A stretch of DNA of 64,000 nucleotides from Lewinellaceae bacterium (GTDB taxonomy: Bacteria; Bacteroidota; Bacteroidia; Chitinophagales; Saprospiraceae): assembly GCA_020636105.1 (NCBI GenBank), contig JACJYL010000001.1:4092001-4156000 (forward strand), in the 5' to 3' direction. Position 1 is the stretch's first letter, and each line of letters opens with the position of its first letter. Of the stretch, positions 56,682-64,000 are shown piece by piece. The notes beneath the pieces are model-generated. The model did no database searches. It was not told the origin of the DNA and was given only the letters and a program-made list of their open reading frames with translations. A program made the translations under genes and the position numbers.

Positions 56682-57323
56682 TTAGGCTTCATCTCCACCT
56701 TCTTCGGCAGTGTCTTCACCTTCTTCATCCCCAACAAGACCACCGACCTTATCTTTTGCAGCTGAAGCACTACGCAATGCACGTGGTATTTCAATGGTAG
56801 CTACGGGCGTTCCACTCGGGTTGACAACCTCTATTCCTTCGAGCTTATCAATATCCCTCACACGAACGGATTGACCGATTTGCAATTTAGAAACATCCAG
56901 TGTCAGTTCATCCACCAAATATTCAGGAGTGGTTTTAATGGTGATCCGACGCAGGTTTTTCTGTAAAGAACCTCCGATTTTCACACCGGGAGCCGAACCC
57001 TGAAATTTAACAGGCACCTGAACGGTAATTTTCCGATTATCCAGCAATTCGATGAATTCAATATTCTCGAGTGCATCCGTTACCGGGTGAAAGTGTCTTT
57101 CTTTGACAATACACCTGTGCTTGGTACCATCGATATCAATGTCAGCCAATTTGAAATCAGAGGTATAGATCAAAGATTTTACTTCTTTAATGGTAACCGC
57201 AAAGTGTTTAGCATCACCCATGCCATACATGGCACAAGGAATTAACCCTTCACGTCTCAAAGCTTTTGTGGCTTTTTTACCAGTTTCTGTTCTTTTCAGT
57301 CCTTTTAAAGCAACTGTTTCCAT
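56682..57323 (-). CDS. rplY: 50S ribosomal protein L25 (long Ctc form)
   Basis: 213 aa from the Met at 57323 (METVALKGLKRTETGKKA); the longer frame from 57395 lacks family support. The N-terminal L25 domain (about 1-90, RREGLIPCAMYG, HFHPVTDALENIEFIEL) binds 5S rRNA. The C-terminal TL5/Ctc beta domain (about 95-185) is followed by an acidic tail (GDEEGEDTAEEGGDEA) common in Bacteroidota. It has its own terminator and a TATCTTTG promoter element (57393-57400 on the minus strand). pth, a frequent neighbour, is absent. Confidence 0.94.
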   Translation of the reverse strand: METVALKGLKRTETGKKATKALRREGLIPCAMYGMGDAKHFAVTIKEVKSLIYTSDFKLADIDIDGTKHRCIVKERHFHPVTDALENIEFIELLDNRKITVQVPVKFQGSAPGVKIGGSLQKNLRRITIKTTPEYLVDELTLDVSKLQIGQSVRVRDIDKLEGIEVVNPSGTPVATIEIPRALRSASAAKDKVGGLVGDEEGEDTAEEGGDEA

Positions 57324-57392
57324 TATATATGTTTTATACTGTTCTTTCAACAAAAATGAGCCCGAAATGATCTTCCCTATCAAAACGGCACG

Positions 57393-57400
57393 CAAAGATA
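57393..57400 (-). promoter_or_regulatory. -7 promoter element of rplY
   Basis: Minus-strand TATCTTTG matches TAnnTTTG, 70 bp before the chosen start codon, which also supports that start. A -33 TTTG is not clear. Confidence 0.5.
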
Positions 57401-57439
57401 GAAGTTTTTTCTAAAAAAAGAACATTAGATCAAGAACTT

Positions 57440-59767
57440 CTATAAAATTTCTTTTGCTCTTAGGATTAAAAGTAAAATACAGAGTACTACAACCGCTGCG
57501 GCAAGCCCCATTTGCATCCACTGGGTCTGTACCTGTCGAATGCGGCTTTCGACGTAAAAAGGGTTGGGGGCATTAGGCGTACCATTATTGTAATGGACTT
57601 CCCAGTTTTCAAAATCTGCATTGTCAAGCGTAGGCAACAAAAGGGAAACCGTAAAAAAGGAATCTGTTGGGGGGACCTCAAAATGCACACTATCGACCAC
57701 CGCTCCCAAACGTGAAAACAACCCTAACGTTTCCATTCTTTTGTTTATTCCGAAATTCAAGCCGCTGACCACATTGTAGGCCGTAGGGAAAGTACCCAAA
57801 AATTTTACAGAATCCCGGCACACTACGAGGTAATCATTGGGAGAAATATTGACATCGGGCAGTATGAATTCATTTTTACTGTCAGTTAGCACCCATCCCT
57901 CCATACTGATCACCTCATCCGTTTGATTGTACAACTCGATCCAGTCTCCGGTTTTTTTATTAAAAGGGCACACTTCATTGATCATCACTTTTCCGGCAAG
58001 GGGATGGGAATATTTTTCAAAGACCGCCGTCAGATCATAGGCTTCTTCTTTAAGTTTCAGCTCAAATCCTCGAACCTGCTCGTCAAGGTCAATACCTTCC
58101 CATTTGACAAACCGATATCCGTAGTCTGCAACGGCCCGTACCGTGATCGGATACTTTTCGAAATAACTGCCCTCAAACAAATTTTGCCGGACGCTGATAT
58201 TGTTGTTGAGATAAATGGTACCTCCCCGGGTGGCCTTCAGTTTAAAGGGACGTATAGCTCCTGTTGGAAAATAATCCATGAGTTGCATACGCGTATAGGA
58301 GGGGCGTTCAGCGGCAAAGGTTTGCATAATCCTTACCTCTTCCTGCCATTTTTCAAGGCTAAGGTTCCAGCGGTTGAGATGCCTCGGGATTTCAGGTAGC
58401 AATACCTGGTACATGTCGTTTATTTTCTTCCCTACTTTTCCAGGGGAAAAAGACTCATTGAGATGATCCGCGAAACGGTTGACAAAAGTCCTTTCAAATT
58501 CAGGATTTTTCAGCAGCTTTCTTAAAATAAAAGTACTCCATGGGGGGTTGGGCCAACGTGGGCCATCGGGTTTCGTGTGAAACTTCAGACTATTATTGCG
58601 AAAAGCATTCTCATCATACAATCCGAATCCCCAATCGGTATCGTAGAGTATCCATCGCCAGCGGCCCTGTTCTGTTTGAGGGCGCCAGTATTTGATATTG
58701 CCACCAGCATCCTGGTTGTCAAAATAGATCTGAGCAATCTGGTAATCGATAAAGTTATCCACTTCCATCTGAGTTTGCACCCATTGGTAATTTTCAGGAA
58801 CGCTCAAATCTTTTTCCTGGAGAAAATTCAACAAATTGCCATAGTGTTCTTTATTCCCCAGATCACTGATGAAACGGTGTTCCATCATGTCAATGCTATC
58901 CTTATCTGCCTCAGAATGGCTTTCAATAAAATATCGGTTTATTTTCTCACGAATGTTGTAAATTCCCCAATAAAAACCATTGATATAAACATGAGCCGGG
59001 CGATAGGCCTGTGTTTCAATATCCCAGTCTTCCACCAGCCCGGTCATAAGCCCGTCCCTGAACAGGGATTTCCTGGAGTCACTACCTGAATTTCGCAAGA
59101 CCAGGTATTTGAATTTTTTAGGCTCTCCTTTTCCGAAAATCGGGTAGTCAATGCTGTTTTGTCCATATCGCTGTCGTGCTACGATGGCGAGGGATTTTTG
59201 CGGGAACAAACGGCTCATCCCGCCAAAAAGACGCAGTCCGCTAAGATTGCTGTACACATTTGTGCCGTCATTTTCAAAGATGTCTATATGTACGCGCACT
59301 TCCTTGCGGCTCCAGAAATTGGCTCCCGGTTTAGTCCATAAAGAATCCACGGCATGGCTACCTTTCATAAACAAACCATTGACCGGATCGAATAACACAA
59401 AAGGGGTCACTCCAATGGAAACGACAGGGAAGTCGGTTTCCGGTTCATTGATAAAATAGGTCTGCCCCACTTCCCGGCTCCTGCTTTTGTGCCTGTAGGC
59501 CAAAACGCGAACCACCGTCGTTTCCCTGATCAGGATAGGTTTTGTGTAAAATTTGGAACTTAAGGATGGGCGTGAACCGTCGAGTGTATAATAAACAGAG
59601 GATCCCGGAGCAGATATTTCCAGTTCTACCTCGTCACGATAAAATCCACCTTCAGCAGAGAAGTTTATTTCAATAGGGTCTTCCAACTGTTGAATTGCAT
59701 CACCCTGTGACCAAAGGGCAGTATTGCAAAGCAAGAGGACAAAGGTAAAAAATGTGATTCCTTTCAA
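57440..59767 (-). CDS. CotH-kinase-like protein with lamin-tail domain and C-terminal membrane anchor
   Basis: 775 aa. Signal peptide (ITFFTFVLLLCNTALWSQ). Residues about 35-105 match the chitobiase C-terminal beta domain (SVYYTLDGSRPSLSSKFYTKPI). About 115-480 is the CotH domain (SGLRLFGGMSRLFPQKSLAI, YLVLRNSGSDSRKSLFRDGL, HVYINGFYWGIYNIREKI, WILYDTDWGFGLY); the last Asp cluster resembles the CotH kinase metal site. About 590-700 is a lamin-tail domain (KVMINEVCPFNKKTGDWIELYN). The final 20 residues form a membrane helix (LAAAVVVLCILLLILRAKEIL). CotH proteins phosphorylate secreted proteins in spore formers; here the substrate is unknown. The membrane anchor replaces the T9SS sorting domain often seen on relatives. 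Confidence 0.8.
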   Translation of the reverse strand: MKGITFFTFVLLLCNTALWSQGDAIQQLEDPIEINFSAEGGFYRDEVELEISAPGSSVYYTLDGSRPSLSSKFYTKPILIRETTVVRVLAYRHKSRSREVGQTYFINEPETDFPVVSIGVTPFVLFDPVNGLFMKGSHAVDSLWTKPGANFWSRKEVRVHIDIFENDGTNVYSNLSGLRLFGGMSRLFPQKSLAIVARQRYGQNSIDYPIFGKGEPKKFKYLVLRNSGSDSRKSLFRDGLMTGLVEDWDIETQAYRPAHVYINGFYWGIYNIREKINRYFIESHSEADKDSIDMMEHRFISDLGNKEHYGNLLNFLQEKDLSVPENYQWVQTQMEVDNFIDYQIAQIYFDNQDAGGNIKYWRPQTEQGRWRWILYDTDWGFGLYDENAFRNNSLKFHTKPDGPRWPNPPWSTFILRKLLKNPEFERTFVNRFADHLNESFSPGKVGKKINDMYQVLLPEIPRHLNRWNLSLEKWQEEVRIMQTFAAERPSYTRMQLMDYFPTGAIRPFKLKATRGGTIYLNNNISVRQNLFEGSYFEKYPITVRAVADYGYRFVKWEGIDLDEQVRGFELKLKEEAYDLTAVFEKYSHPLAGKVMINEVCPFNKKTGDWIELYNQTDEVISMEGWVLTDSKNEFILPDVNISPNDYLVVCRDSVKFLGTFPTAYNVVSGLNFGINKRMETLGLFSRLGAVVDSVHFEVPPTDSFFTVSLLLPTLDNADFENWEVHYNNGTPNAPNPFYVESRIRQVQTQWMQMGLAAAVVVLCILLLILRAKEIL

Positions 59768-59969
59768 TGCCGTTTGTATAATTAGAAAATCGTAAAAAGG
59801 CTGGTTATGGTGGATTTTGCAGGGTACGTTTCAGTAAATTTTATAATTCGTACCCTTTCATCTCCATCTATTCCTTTTTAACCAATCACACCATGTTTAA
59901 CAAATTTGCTCCATCATTGCCTTCTCAAAACATGGATATTCAGCGAAGTTATAATTTTTTTGCAAAAAA

Positions 59970-61493
59970 TCAACTCTTTTTGATCAGTACCTCCCCATCC
60001 ATTTCCTTTGGAATTTCAACATCTAAAAGCGTCAGGATGGTTGGCGCAATATCGGCCAGCTTGCCATTTTTTACGATATACTGACCGGCTCTTTGGCTGA
60101 CCAGAATAAAAGGTACCGGGTTCATGGTATGCGCCGTGTTGGGCGTTCCGTCTTCATTGACCATATAGTCGGAGTTGCCGTGATCGGCGATGACGATGGC
60201 ATCGTAACCATTGGCCAGGGTAGTGGTAATGAGCCTTTGGACACAGCCGTCAACCGTTTCAGCGGCTTTCATGGCAGCTTCGAAGACGCCAGTATGTCCC
60301 ACCATGTCCGTATTGGCATAATTCAGGCAGATAAAATCAGGTTTATGGGCTTCAATTTCCGCAATAATGGCGTCTGTGATGCCTGCAGCACTCATTTCAG
60401 GCTGAAGATCATAAGTAGCTACTTTGGGCGAAGGGATCATGATGCGGCTTTCGCCTTCAAATTCACTTTCCCTGCCGCCCGAAAAGAAAAAGGTCACATG
60501 CGGGTATTTTTCGGTTTCGGCAATGCGCACCTGGGTTTTATTGTTTTTGGAAAGAATTTCTCCCAGGGTATTGGTCAGGTTGTCTTTTTCAAAAAGCACC
60601 TGGATGTTTTTGAAGGTATCGTCATATCGGGTCATGGTAAAATACTCGAGATCCAGTTTCTTCATGCCAAATTCCGGCATATCCTTCTGCGTTAGTACCA
60701 GCGAAATTTCACGCGGGCGGTCAGTCCTGAAATTGAAACACAGGGCGACATCACCGTCTTTGATCTTTGCATTCTCACCACCACAGAAAATGGGTTTCAC
60801 AAATTCGTCGGTCACTCCTGCGTCATAACTTTCCTGAAGTGTCTTTAGGACATCATCCGATTGCACCCCTTCTCCTTTGACCATAAGGTCGTAAGCCAGC
60901 TTGACGCGCTCCCATCGCTTGTCGCGATCCATCGCGTAATAGCGTCCGATAACGCTGGCGAGTTTCGCGGTTTTTCCATCATTGTGCCTGATAAGTTCTT
61001 CCAGGAAACCCAATCCGCTATGAGGATCAGTGTCGCGGCCATCCAAAAAGGCATGGATAAATACCTCTTTAACCCCTTCTTGGTGGGCAATATCGCAAAG
61101 CGCTTCGAGATGTTTGATGTGAGAATGGACTCCTCCATCGGAAACCAGGCCAAAAAGGTGCAAGGCAACGCCTTTTGATTTTGCGATTTGAAATGCCCTT
61201 TTTAGCGCTTCATTATGTCTCATCTGATCCTCCCGAATCGTCTTGTTGATCCGGGCCAGTTCCTGGTAAACGACCCTTCCGGCACCGATATTCATGTGGC
61301 CCACTTCGGAGTTGCCCATCTGTCCTTCAGGCAAACCGACCTGTTCTCCAAAAGTTACAAGTTCTGAACTGGGGTATTTTTTATACAGCCCGTCCACAAA
61401 GGGAGTATTGGCTTGTGCAATGGCACTTACTTCCGGTTTAGGCCCGTGGCCCCATCCGTCGAGAATGATTAAAATTACGCGTTGATCTGACAT
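59970..61493 (-). CDS. gpmI: 2,3-bisphosphoglycerate-independent phosphoglycerate mutase
   Basis: 507 aa, standard length. Interconverts 3- and 2-phosphoglycerate in glycolysis using two manganese ions. The metal-binding Asp12 (ILDGWGHG) and phosphorylated Ser62 (MGNSEVGHMNIGAG) are present, with HAFLDGRDTDPHSG in the transferase domain and the C-terminal metal motifs NYANTDMVGHTG and IADHGN. Cytoplasmic. Transcribed away from the M48 peptidase gene. Confidence 0.96.
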   Translation of the reverse strand: MSDQRVILIILDGWGHGPKPEVSAIAQANTPFVDGLYKKYPSSELVTFGEQVGLPEGQMGNSEVGHMNIGAGRVVYQELARINKTIREDQMRHNEALKRAFQIAKSKGVALHLFGLVSDGGVHSHIKHLEALCDIAHQEGVKEVFIHAFLDGRDTDPHSGLGFLEELIRHNDGKTAKLASVIGRYYAMDRDKRWERVKLAYDLMVKGEGVQSDDVLKTLQESYDAGVTDEFVKPIFCGGENAKIKDGDVALCFNFRTDRPREISLVLTQKDMPEFGMKKLDLEYFTMTRYDDTFKNIQVLFEKDNLTNTLGEILSKNNKTQVRIAETEKYPHVTFFFSGGRESEFEGESRIMIPSPKVATYDLQPEMSAAGITDAIIAEIEAHKPDFICLNYANTDMVGHTGVFEAAMKAAETVDGCVQRLITTTLANGYDAIVIADHGNSDYMVNEDGTPNTAHTMNPVPFILVSQRAGQYIVKNGKLADIAPTILTLLDVEIPKEMDGEVLIKKS

Positions 61494-61711
61494 GTTTTTG
61501 TTTATTTAAATGAAGGCCAGGGCTGAAAAGTCACTTTTTAGATTTAAATCAGTCACAAAGAAAACCAAGTTTTCTCCAAAACATAAAGGTAAAGGCTCTT
61601 TAGTAAAATGATAAATTTAAAATGATAAATTTAAAATTTTAATAGGCTCCATTTCCGGGTGCTGAAATAACTGCCTTTTGATTTTATTTTTTCGTAATAC
61701 TTTAAGGAAAA

Positions 61712-61729
61712 AACCTTAAATTTAAGGTT
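61712..61729. promoter_or_regulatory. Perfect 18-bp palindrome upstream of the M48 peptidase gene
   Basis: AACCTTAAATTTAAGGTT is fully self-complementary and lies 53 bp before the start codon, within the gpmI/M48 divergent region. The position suits an operator. The same 288-bp region also holds two tandem copies of AAAATGATAAATTT at about 61607-61634. Confidence 0.4.
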
Positions 61730-61781
61730 ATCTGCGAAAATTTGTATTTAAGAAATTCTCTTCAAATAAAAAGGAAAAATT

Positions 61782-63257
61782 ATGAGCAAAATCAGCTTCA
61801 CCACCAAATTATTGATCATTCTGTTTTTACCCGTCATTTTTGTCGTAGATTCATGTGTCACCAATCCGGTTACCGGTAAAAAAGACTTCATGCTAATGTC
61901 TGAAAAGCAGGAAATTGCCATGGGAGCCGCATCGGATCCATCCATTATAGCCGGTTTTGGATTGTATCCCAACGATGAAATTCAGGCTTTTATCAATCAA
62001 AAAGGGCAGGAAATGGCCAGAATTTCCCATCGCTCCAACCTGAATTACGAATTTAAAGTCTTAGACTCTCCTGTTGTAAATGCTTTTGCTCTTCCCGGAG
62101 GTTATGTTTATTTTACCCGTGGCATCCTGGCTCATTTTAATAATGAAGCCGAATTCGCCGGTGTCCTGGGGCATGAAATCGGGCACATTACAGCCCGCCA
62201 CTCTGCCAAACAATACAGCAAGCAGGTCGTTGGGCAGCTGGGACTGATCGTTGGGATGGTCGTATCCGAAGAATTCGCCAAATATGCTGATGTGGCCAAT
62301 ACAGGATTGGGGCTGTTATTTTTGAAATTCGGCCGTGATGCTGAAAGCCAATCCGACCAGCTCGGGGTGGAATATTCCACCAAAATCGGCTATGACGCCC
62401 ATGAAATGGCTGGTTTTTTTCAGACCCTGAACAGGTTGAGCGGAGGCCCTGAAAACAGGATACCCGTTTTCACTTCCACTCACCCTGACCCTGTGGACAG
62501 GCATGATAAAACGGATGCCGCAGCCACCCAATGGCAACAAAAAGATTCCCATACCCGCTATGCAGTGAACAGGAATGAGTACCTGCGCATGATCGAAGGC
62601 ATTGTTTACGGAGAAGACCCCCGCCAGGGATTTGTGGAAAACAATATCTTTTATCATCCTGAGCTGAAATTTGAATTCCCTGTGCCGGGAAACTGGGCAG
62701 TGCAAAATACCCCTTCGCAAGTGCAGATGGCCCCTGAAGACGGCAAGGCTCTTATGATACTCTCACTGGCTCCGGGAAATTCCCTGGGCGCCGCTGCCGA
62801 CAGTACTTTGGTCCAGTTTGGGCTGACACAGATCAGTCGCAAAAACCTATCGGTCAACGGTTTTTCCGCTATTGAAATGATCGCCGATCAAACCCATGAC
62901 CAGCAGCAACAACCATTGCCGCAGGAGCAACAAATCAGAACACTGACTTACCTCATTCAATACAATGGGATGATCTATAAATTTATCGGGCTTAGTCTTA
63001 AAACAGACTTTTCTGCTTATGAAAATCATTTCATGCGCACCATGAATAATTTTAAGACCCTTACCGATCAAAGTAAAATCAACAAACAACCCGAGAGGAT
63101 CCGCATCCAGACCATCACCTCCAACGGAACGCTGAAGGATGCTCTACGTGCCCTTAACCAACCCAGTGACCGACATGAAGAGCTCTCTATCCTTAACGGA
63201 ATGGAACTCACCGATCCTGTGACCAGGGGCATGCTGATCAAAACAATCGGGCAGTAG
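61782..63257 (+). CDS. M48-family zinc metallopeptidase lipoprotein
   Basis: 491 aa. Lipoprotein signal with Cys25 (VVDSC). The peptidase domain has His131-Glu132-x-x-His135 (GHEIGHITARH) with third ligand Glu188 in DAESQSDQLGVEYS, as in BepA/LoiP-type periplasmic proteases that handle misfolded outer-membrane proteins. ALPGGYVYFTRGIL is the usual strand before the helix. The C-terminal 230 residues are an extra domain ending in IQTITSNGTLKDALRALNQPSDRHEELSILNG, as in longer Bacteroidota members. rbfA follows at 66 bp. Confidence 0.9.
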   Translation: MSKISFTTKLLIILFLPVIFVVDSCVTNPVTGKKDFMLMSEKQEIAMGAASDPSIIAGFGLYPNDEIQAFINQKGQEMARISHRSNLNYEFKVLDSPVVNAFALPGGYVYFTRGILAHFNNEAEFAGVLGHEIGHITARHSAKQYSKQVVGQLGLIVGMVVSEEFAKYADVANTGLGLLFLKFGRDAESQSDQLGVEYSTKIGYDAHEMAGFFQTLNRLSGGPENRIPVFTSTHPDPVDRHDKTDAAATQWQQKDSHTRYAVNRNEYLRMIEGIVYGEDPRQGFVENNIFYHPELKFEFPVPGNWAVQNTPSQVQMAPEDGKALMILSLAPGNSLGAAADSTLVQFGLTQISRKNLSVNGFSAIEMIADQTHDQQQQPLPQEQQIRTLTYLIQYNGMIYKFIGLSLKTDFSAYENHFMRTMNNFKTLTDQSKINKQPERIRIQTITSNGTLKDALRALNQPSDRHEELSILNGMELTDPVTRGMLIKTIGQ

Positions 63258-63273
63258 TAAAATGGGAAATGGA

Positions 63274-63319
63274 AAGATACTAAATACCTTTCTCAGAGAA
63301 ATAGTATTTAGTATCTTTG
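63274..63319 (+). promoter_or_regulatory. 15-bp inverted repeat carrying the rbfA promoter element
   Basis: AAAGATACTAAATAC (63274-63288) and its exact complement (63304-63318) flank a 15-nt loop. The right arm contains TATCTTTG (63312-63319), matching TAnnTTTG and ending only 4 bp before the rbfA ATG. It could be an operator over the promoter, or a hairpin terminator for the M48 transcript; a following T-run is lacking. Confidence 0.5.
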
Positions 63320-63323
63320 CCCC

Positions 63324-63725
63324 ATGGAAAAAGAGACAAAAAGGCAAAAGCAGACAGCTGAATTGGTAAAACGCCATTTCAGTATTGTATTGCAGCAGGA
63401 AGGAAGTTACATTTACGGCATGGAACCACTCGTTACGGTCACATCGGTGAAGATGTCTCCGGATCTCGGTTTGGCAAAAATATACCTCAGCATTTACAAT
63501 ACGGAAGACAAACAGGCCGTCCTGCTTGAAATGGAAGCGGTTTCTCAAAAATTGCGGCAAAGTTTATCTCAGCGGATCAAAAAACACGTACGACGGATTC
63601 CCAATATTTCTTTTTTTATTGATGAAACAGTGGATGAGATGTATCGGGTAGACAGTCTTTTTGATAAATTGTATGAAGAGAATCAAATGGGAAACGATGA
63701 GGAGGATGAGGACGAATCAGAATAA
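63324..63725 (+). CDS. rbfA: Ribosome-binding factor A
   Basis: 133 aa, a single KH-like domain. KRQKQTAELVKRHFSIVLQQEG at the start, VTVTSVKMSPDLGLAKIYLSIY in the middle and RRIPNISFFIDETVDEMYRVDSLF near the end are family signatures. It binds the 30S subunit and helps mature the 5' end of 16S rRNA, notably in the cold. An acidic tail ends the protein. The very short distance from the -7 element to the ATG suggests a leaderless or nearly leaderless mRNA. Confidence 0.93.
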   Translation: MEKETKRQKQTAELVKRHFSIVLQQEGSYIYGMEPLVTVTSVKMSPDLGLAKIYLSIYNTEDKQAVLLEMEAVSQKLRQSLSQRIKKHVRRIPNISFFIDETVDEMYRVDSLFDKLYEENQMGNDEEDEDESE

Positions 63726-63785
63726 ATGATTGGATAAAACAGATCAAAAAAAAGCCTTCTATTGAATCCTTGAAATAATTAAAAT

Positions 63786-64000
63786 TTAGAACCTTTCAGG
63801 TTCTGCCTCGAGCATCATTTCCAAAATTACTTCATAAACATCATCCGGATTGGGTTTGGAATAATAATCCCCATCAGAAGCATAAGCCGGGCGATGTGCC
63901 TGGGCCGTAATGGTTCTCGGCTGAGCGTCCAGGTGAAAATATCCTTTTTGTTCCTCGAGCACATGTTGCATCATATAGGCTGCGGCCCCGCCCGGCACAT
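63786..64000 (-). CDS. C-terminal end of a probable TPP-dependent alpha-ketoacid dehydrogenase E1, truncated
   Basis: Only the last 71 or so codons are in the window; the gene continues past base 64000, and the Met at 63998 is probably internal. The pattern GGAAAYMMQHVLEEQKGY, PRTITAQAHRPAY and DGDYYSKPNPDDVYEVI matches, from memory of the family, the C-terminal transketolase-like domain of fused alpha/beta E1 dehydrogenases of Bacteroidota. No catalytic region is visible, so the assignment is tentative. Confidence 0.45.
   Translation of the reverse strand, partial: VPGGAAAYMMQHVLEEQKGYFHLDAQPRTITAQAHRPAYASDGDYYSKPNPDDVYEVILEMMLEAEPERF

Noticed and set aside
57324..57395. Longer start for L25
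   Set aside because: It includes the promoter -7 region, and the family N-terminus begins at METVALKG.
59893..60084. 63-codon plus-strand ORF before gpmI's 3' end
   Set aside because: Overlaps the gpmI coding end on the other strand and lacks any signal.

Overview
The window looks like the chromosome of a Bacteroidota bacterium, most likely of the Saprospiria type. The evidence is T9SS type A sorting domains (PNP...N...G...L / GxYxLxI endings), TAnnTTTG-type promoter elements, hybrid two-component sensors (HTCS), SprB- and HYR-repeat giant adhesins, and a mreBCD-mrdA operon. No rRNA or tRNA gene was seen.

Layout. 0-2.7 kb: the 3' part of an alpha-glucan enzyme in which a GH13 C-terminus is fused to a complete GH31 alpha-glucosidase. 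3.0-3.6 kb: a hemolysin III/PAQR membrane protein behind a tandem inverted-repeat motif. 4.2-8.2 kb: a long fibre-like secreted protein and a small T9SS cargo protein. 8.5-33.7 kb: a large accessory block. It holds two giant T9SS-exported multidomain proteins (2291 and 2583 aa) that share a nearly identical 757-bp 3' module, two HTCS sensor/regulators (1393 and 1350 aa), a possible cassette carrying an outer-membrane barrel gene, and a scar of decayed gene pieces that includes a recent, internally deleted copy of the GH31 gene. Three direct-repeat motifs, each with a 21-bp period, lie before the two giant genes and beside the first HTCS gene; they are good candidates for HTCS operators. 34-35.3 kb: an IS110-family element with a structured 5' non-coding region that could encode a bridge RNA. 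35.8-45.4 kb: a saccharopine-dehydrogenase-like protein, then a two-gene minus-strand operon with an 808-aa secreted unknown and a 1997-aa SprB-repeat protein ending in a barrel-like domain.

45.8-64 kb is mostly housekeeping: a membrane protein, a PNPOx-like flavoprotein, fadH, the rod-shape operon mreB-mreC-mreD-mrdA, dnaN, an NlpC/P60 lipoprotein, an omega-amidase-like hydrolase, ribosomal protein L25, a CotH/lamin-tail protein, gpmI, an M48 metallopeptidase lipoprotein, rbfA, and the 3' end of a probable TPP-dependent dehydrogenase.

Functional reading. The accessory half appears to sense extracellular material (periplasmic propellers of the HTCS) and to control very large surface or secreted adhesins. 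These adhesins are evolving by tandem duplication (HYR 240-bp units, SprB 984-bp units) and by exchange between paralogues. This link between sensors and adhesins is inferred from adjacency and the shared 21-bp-period sites, not demonstrated.
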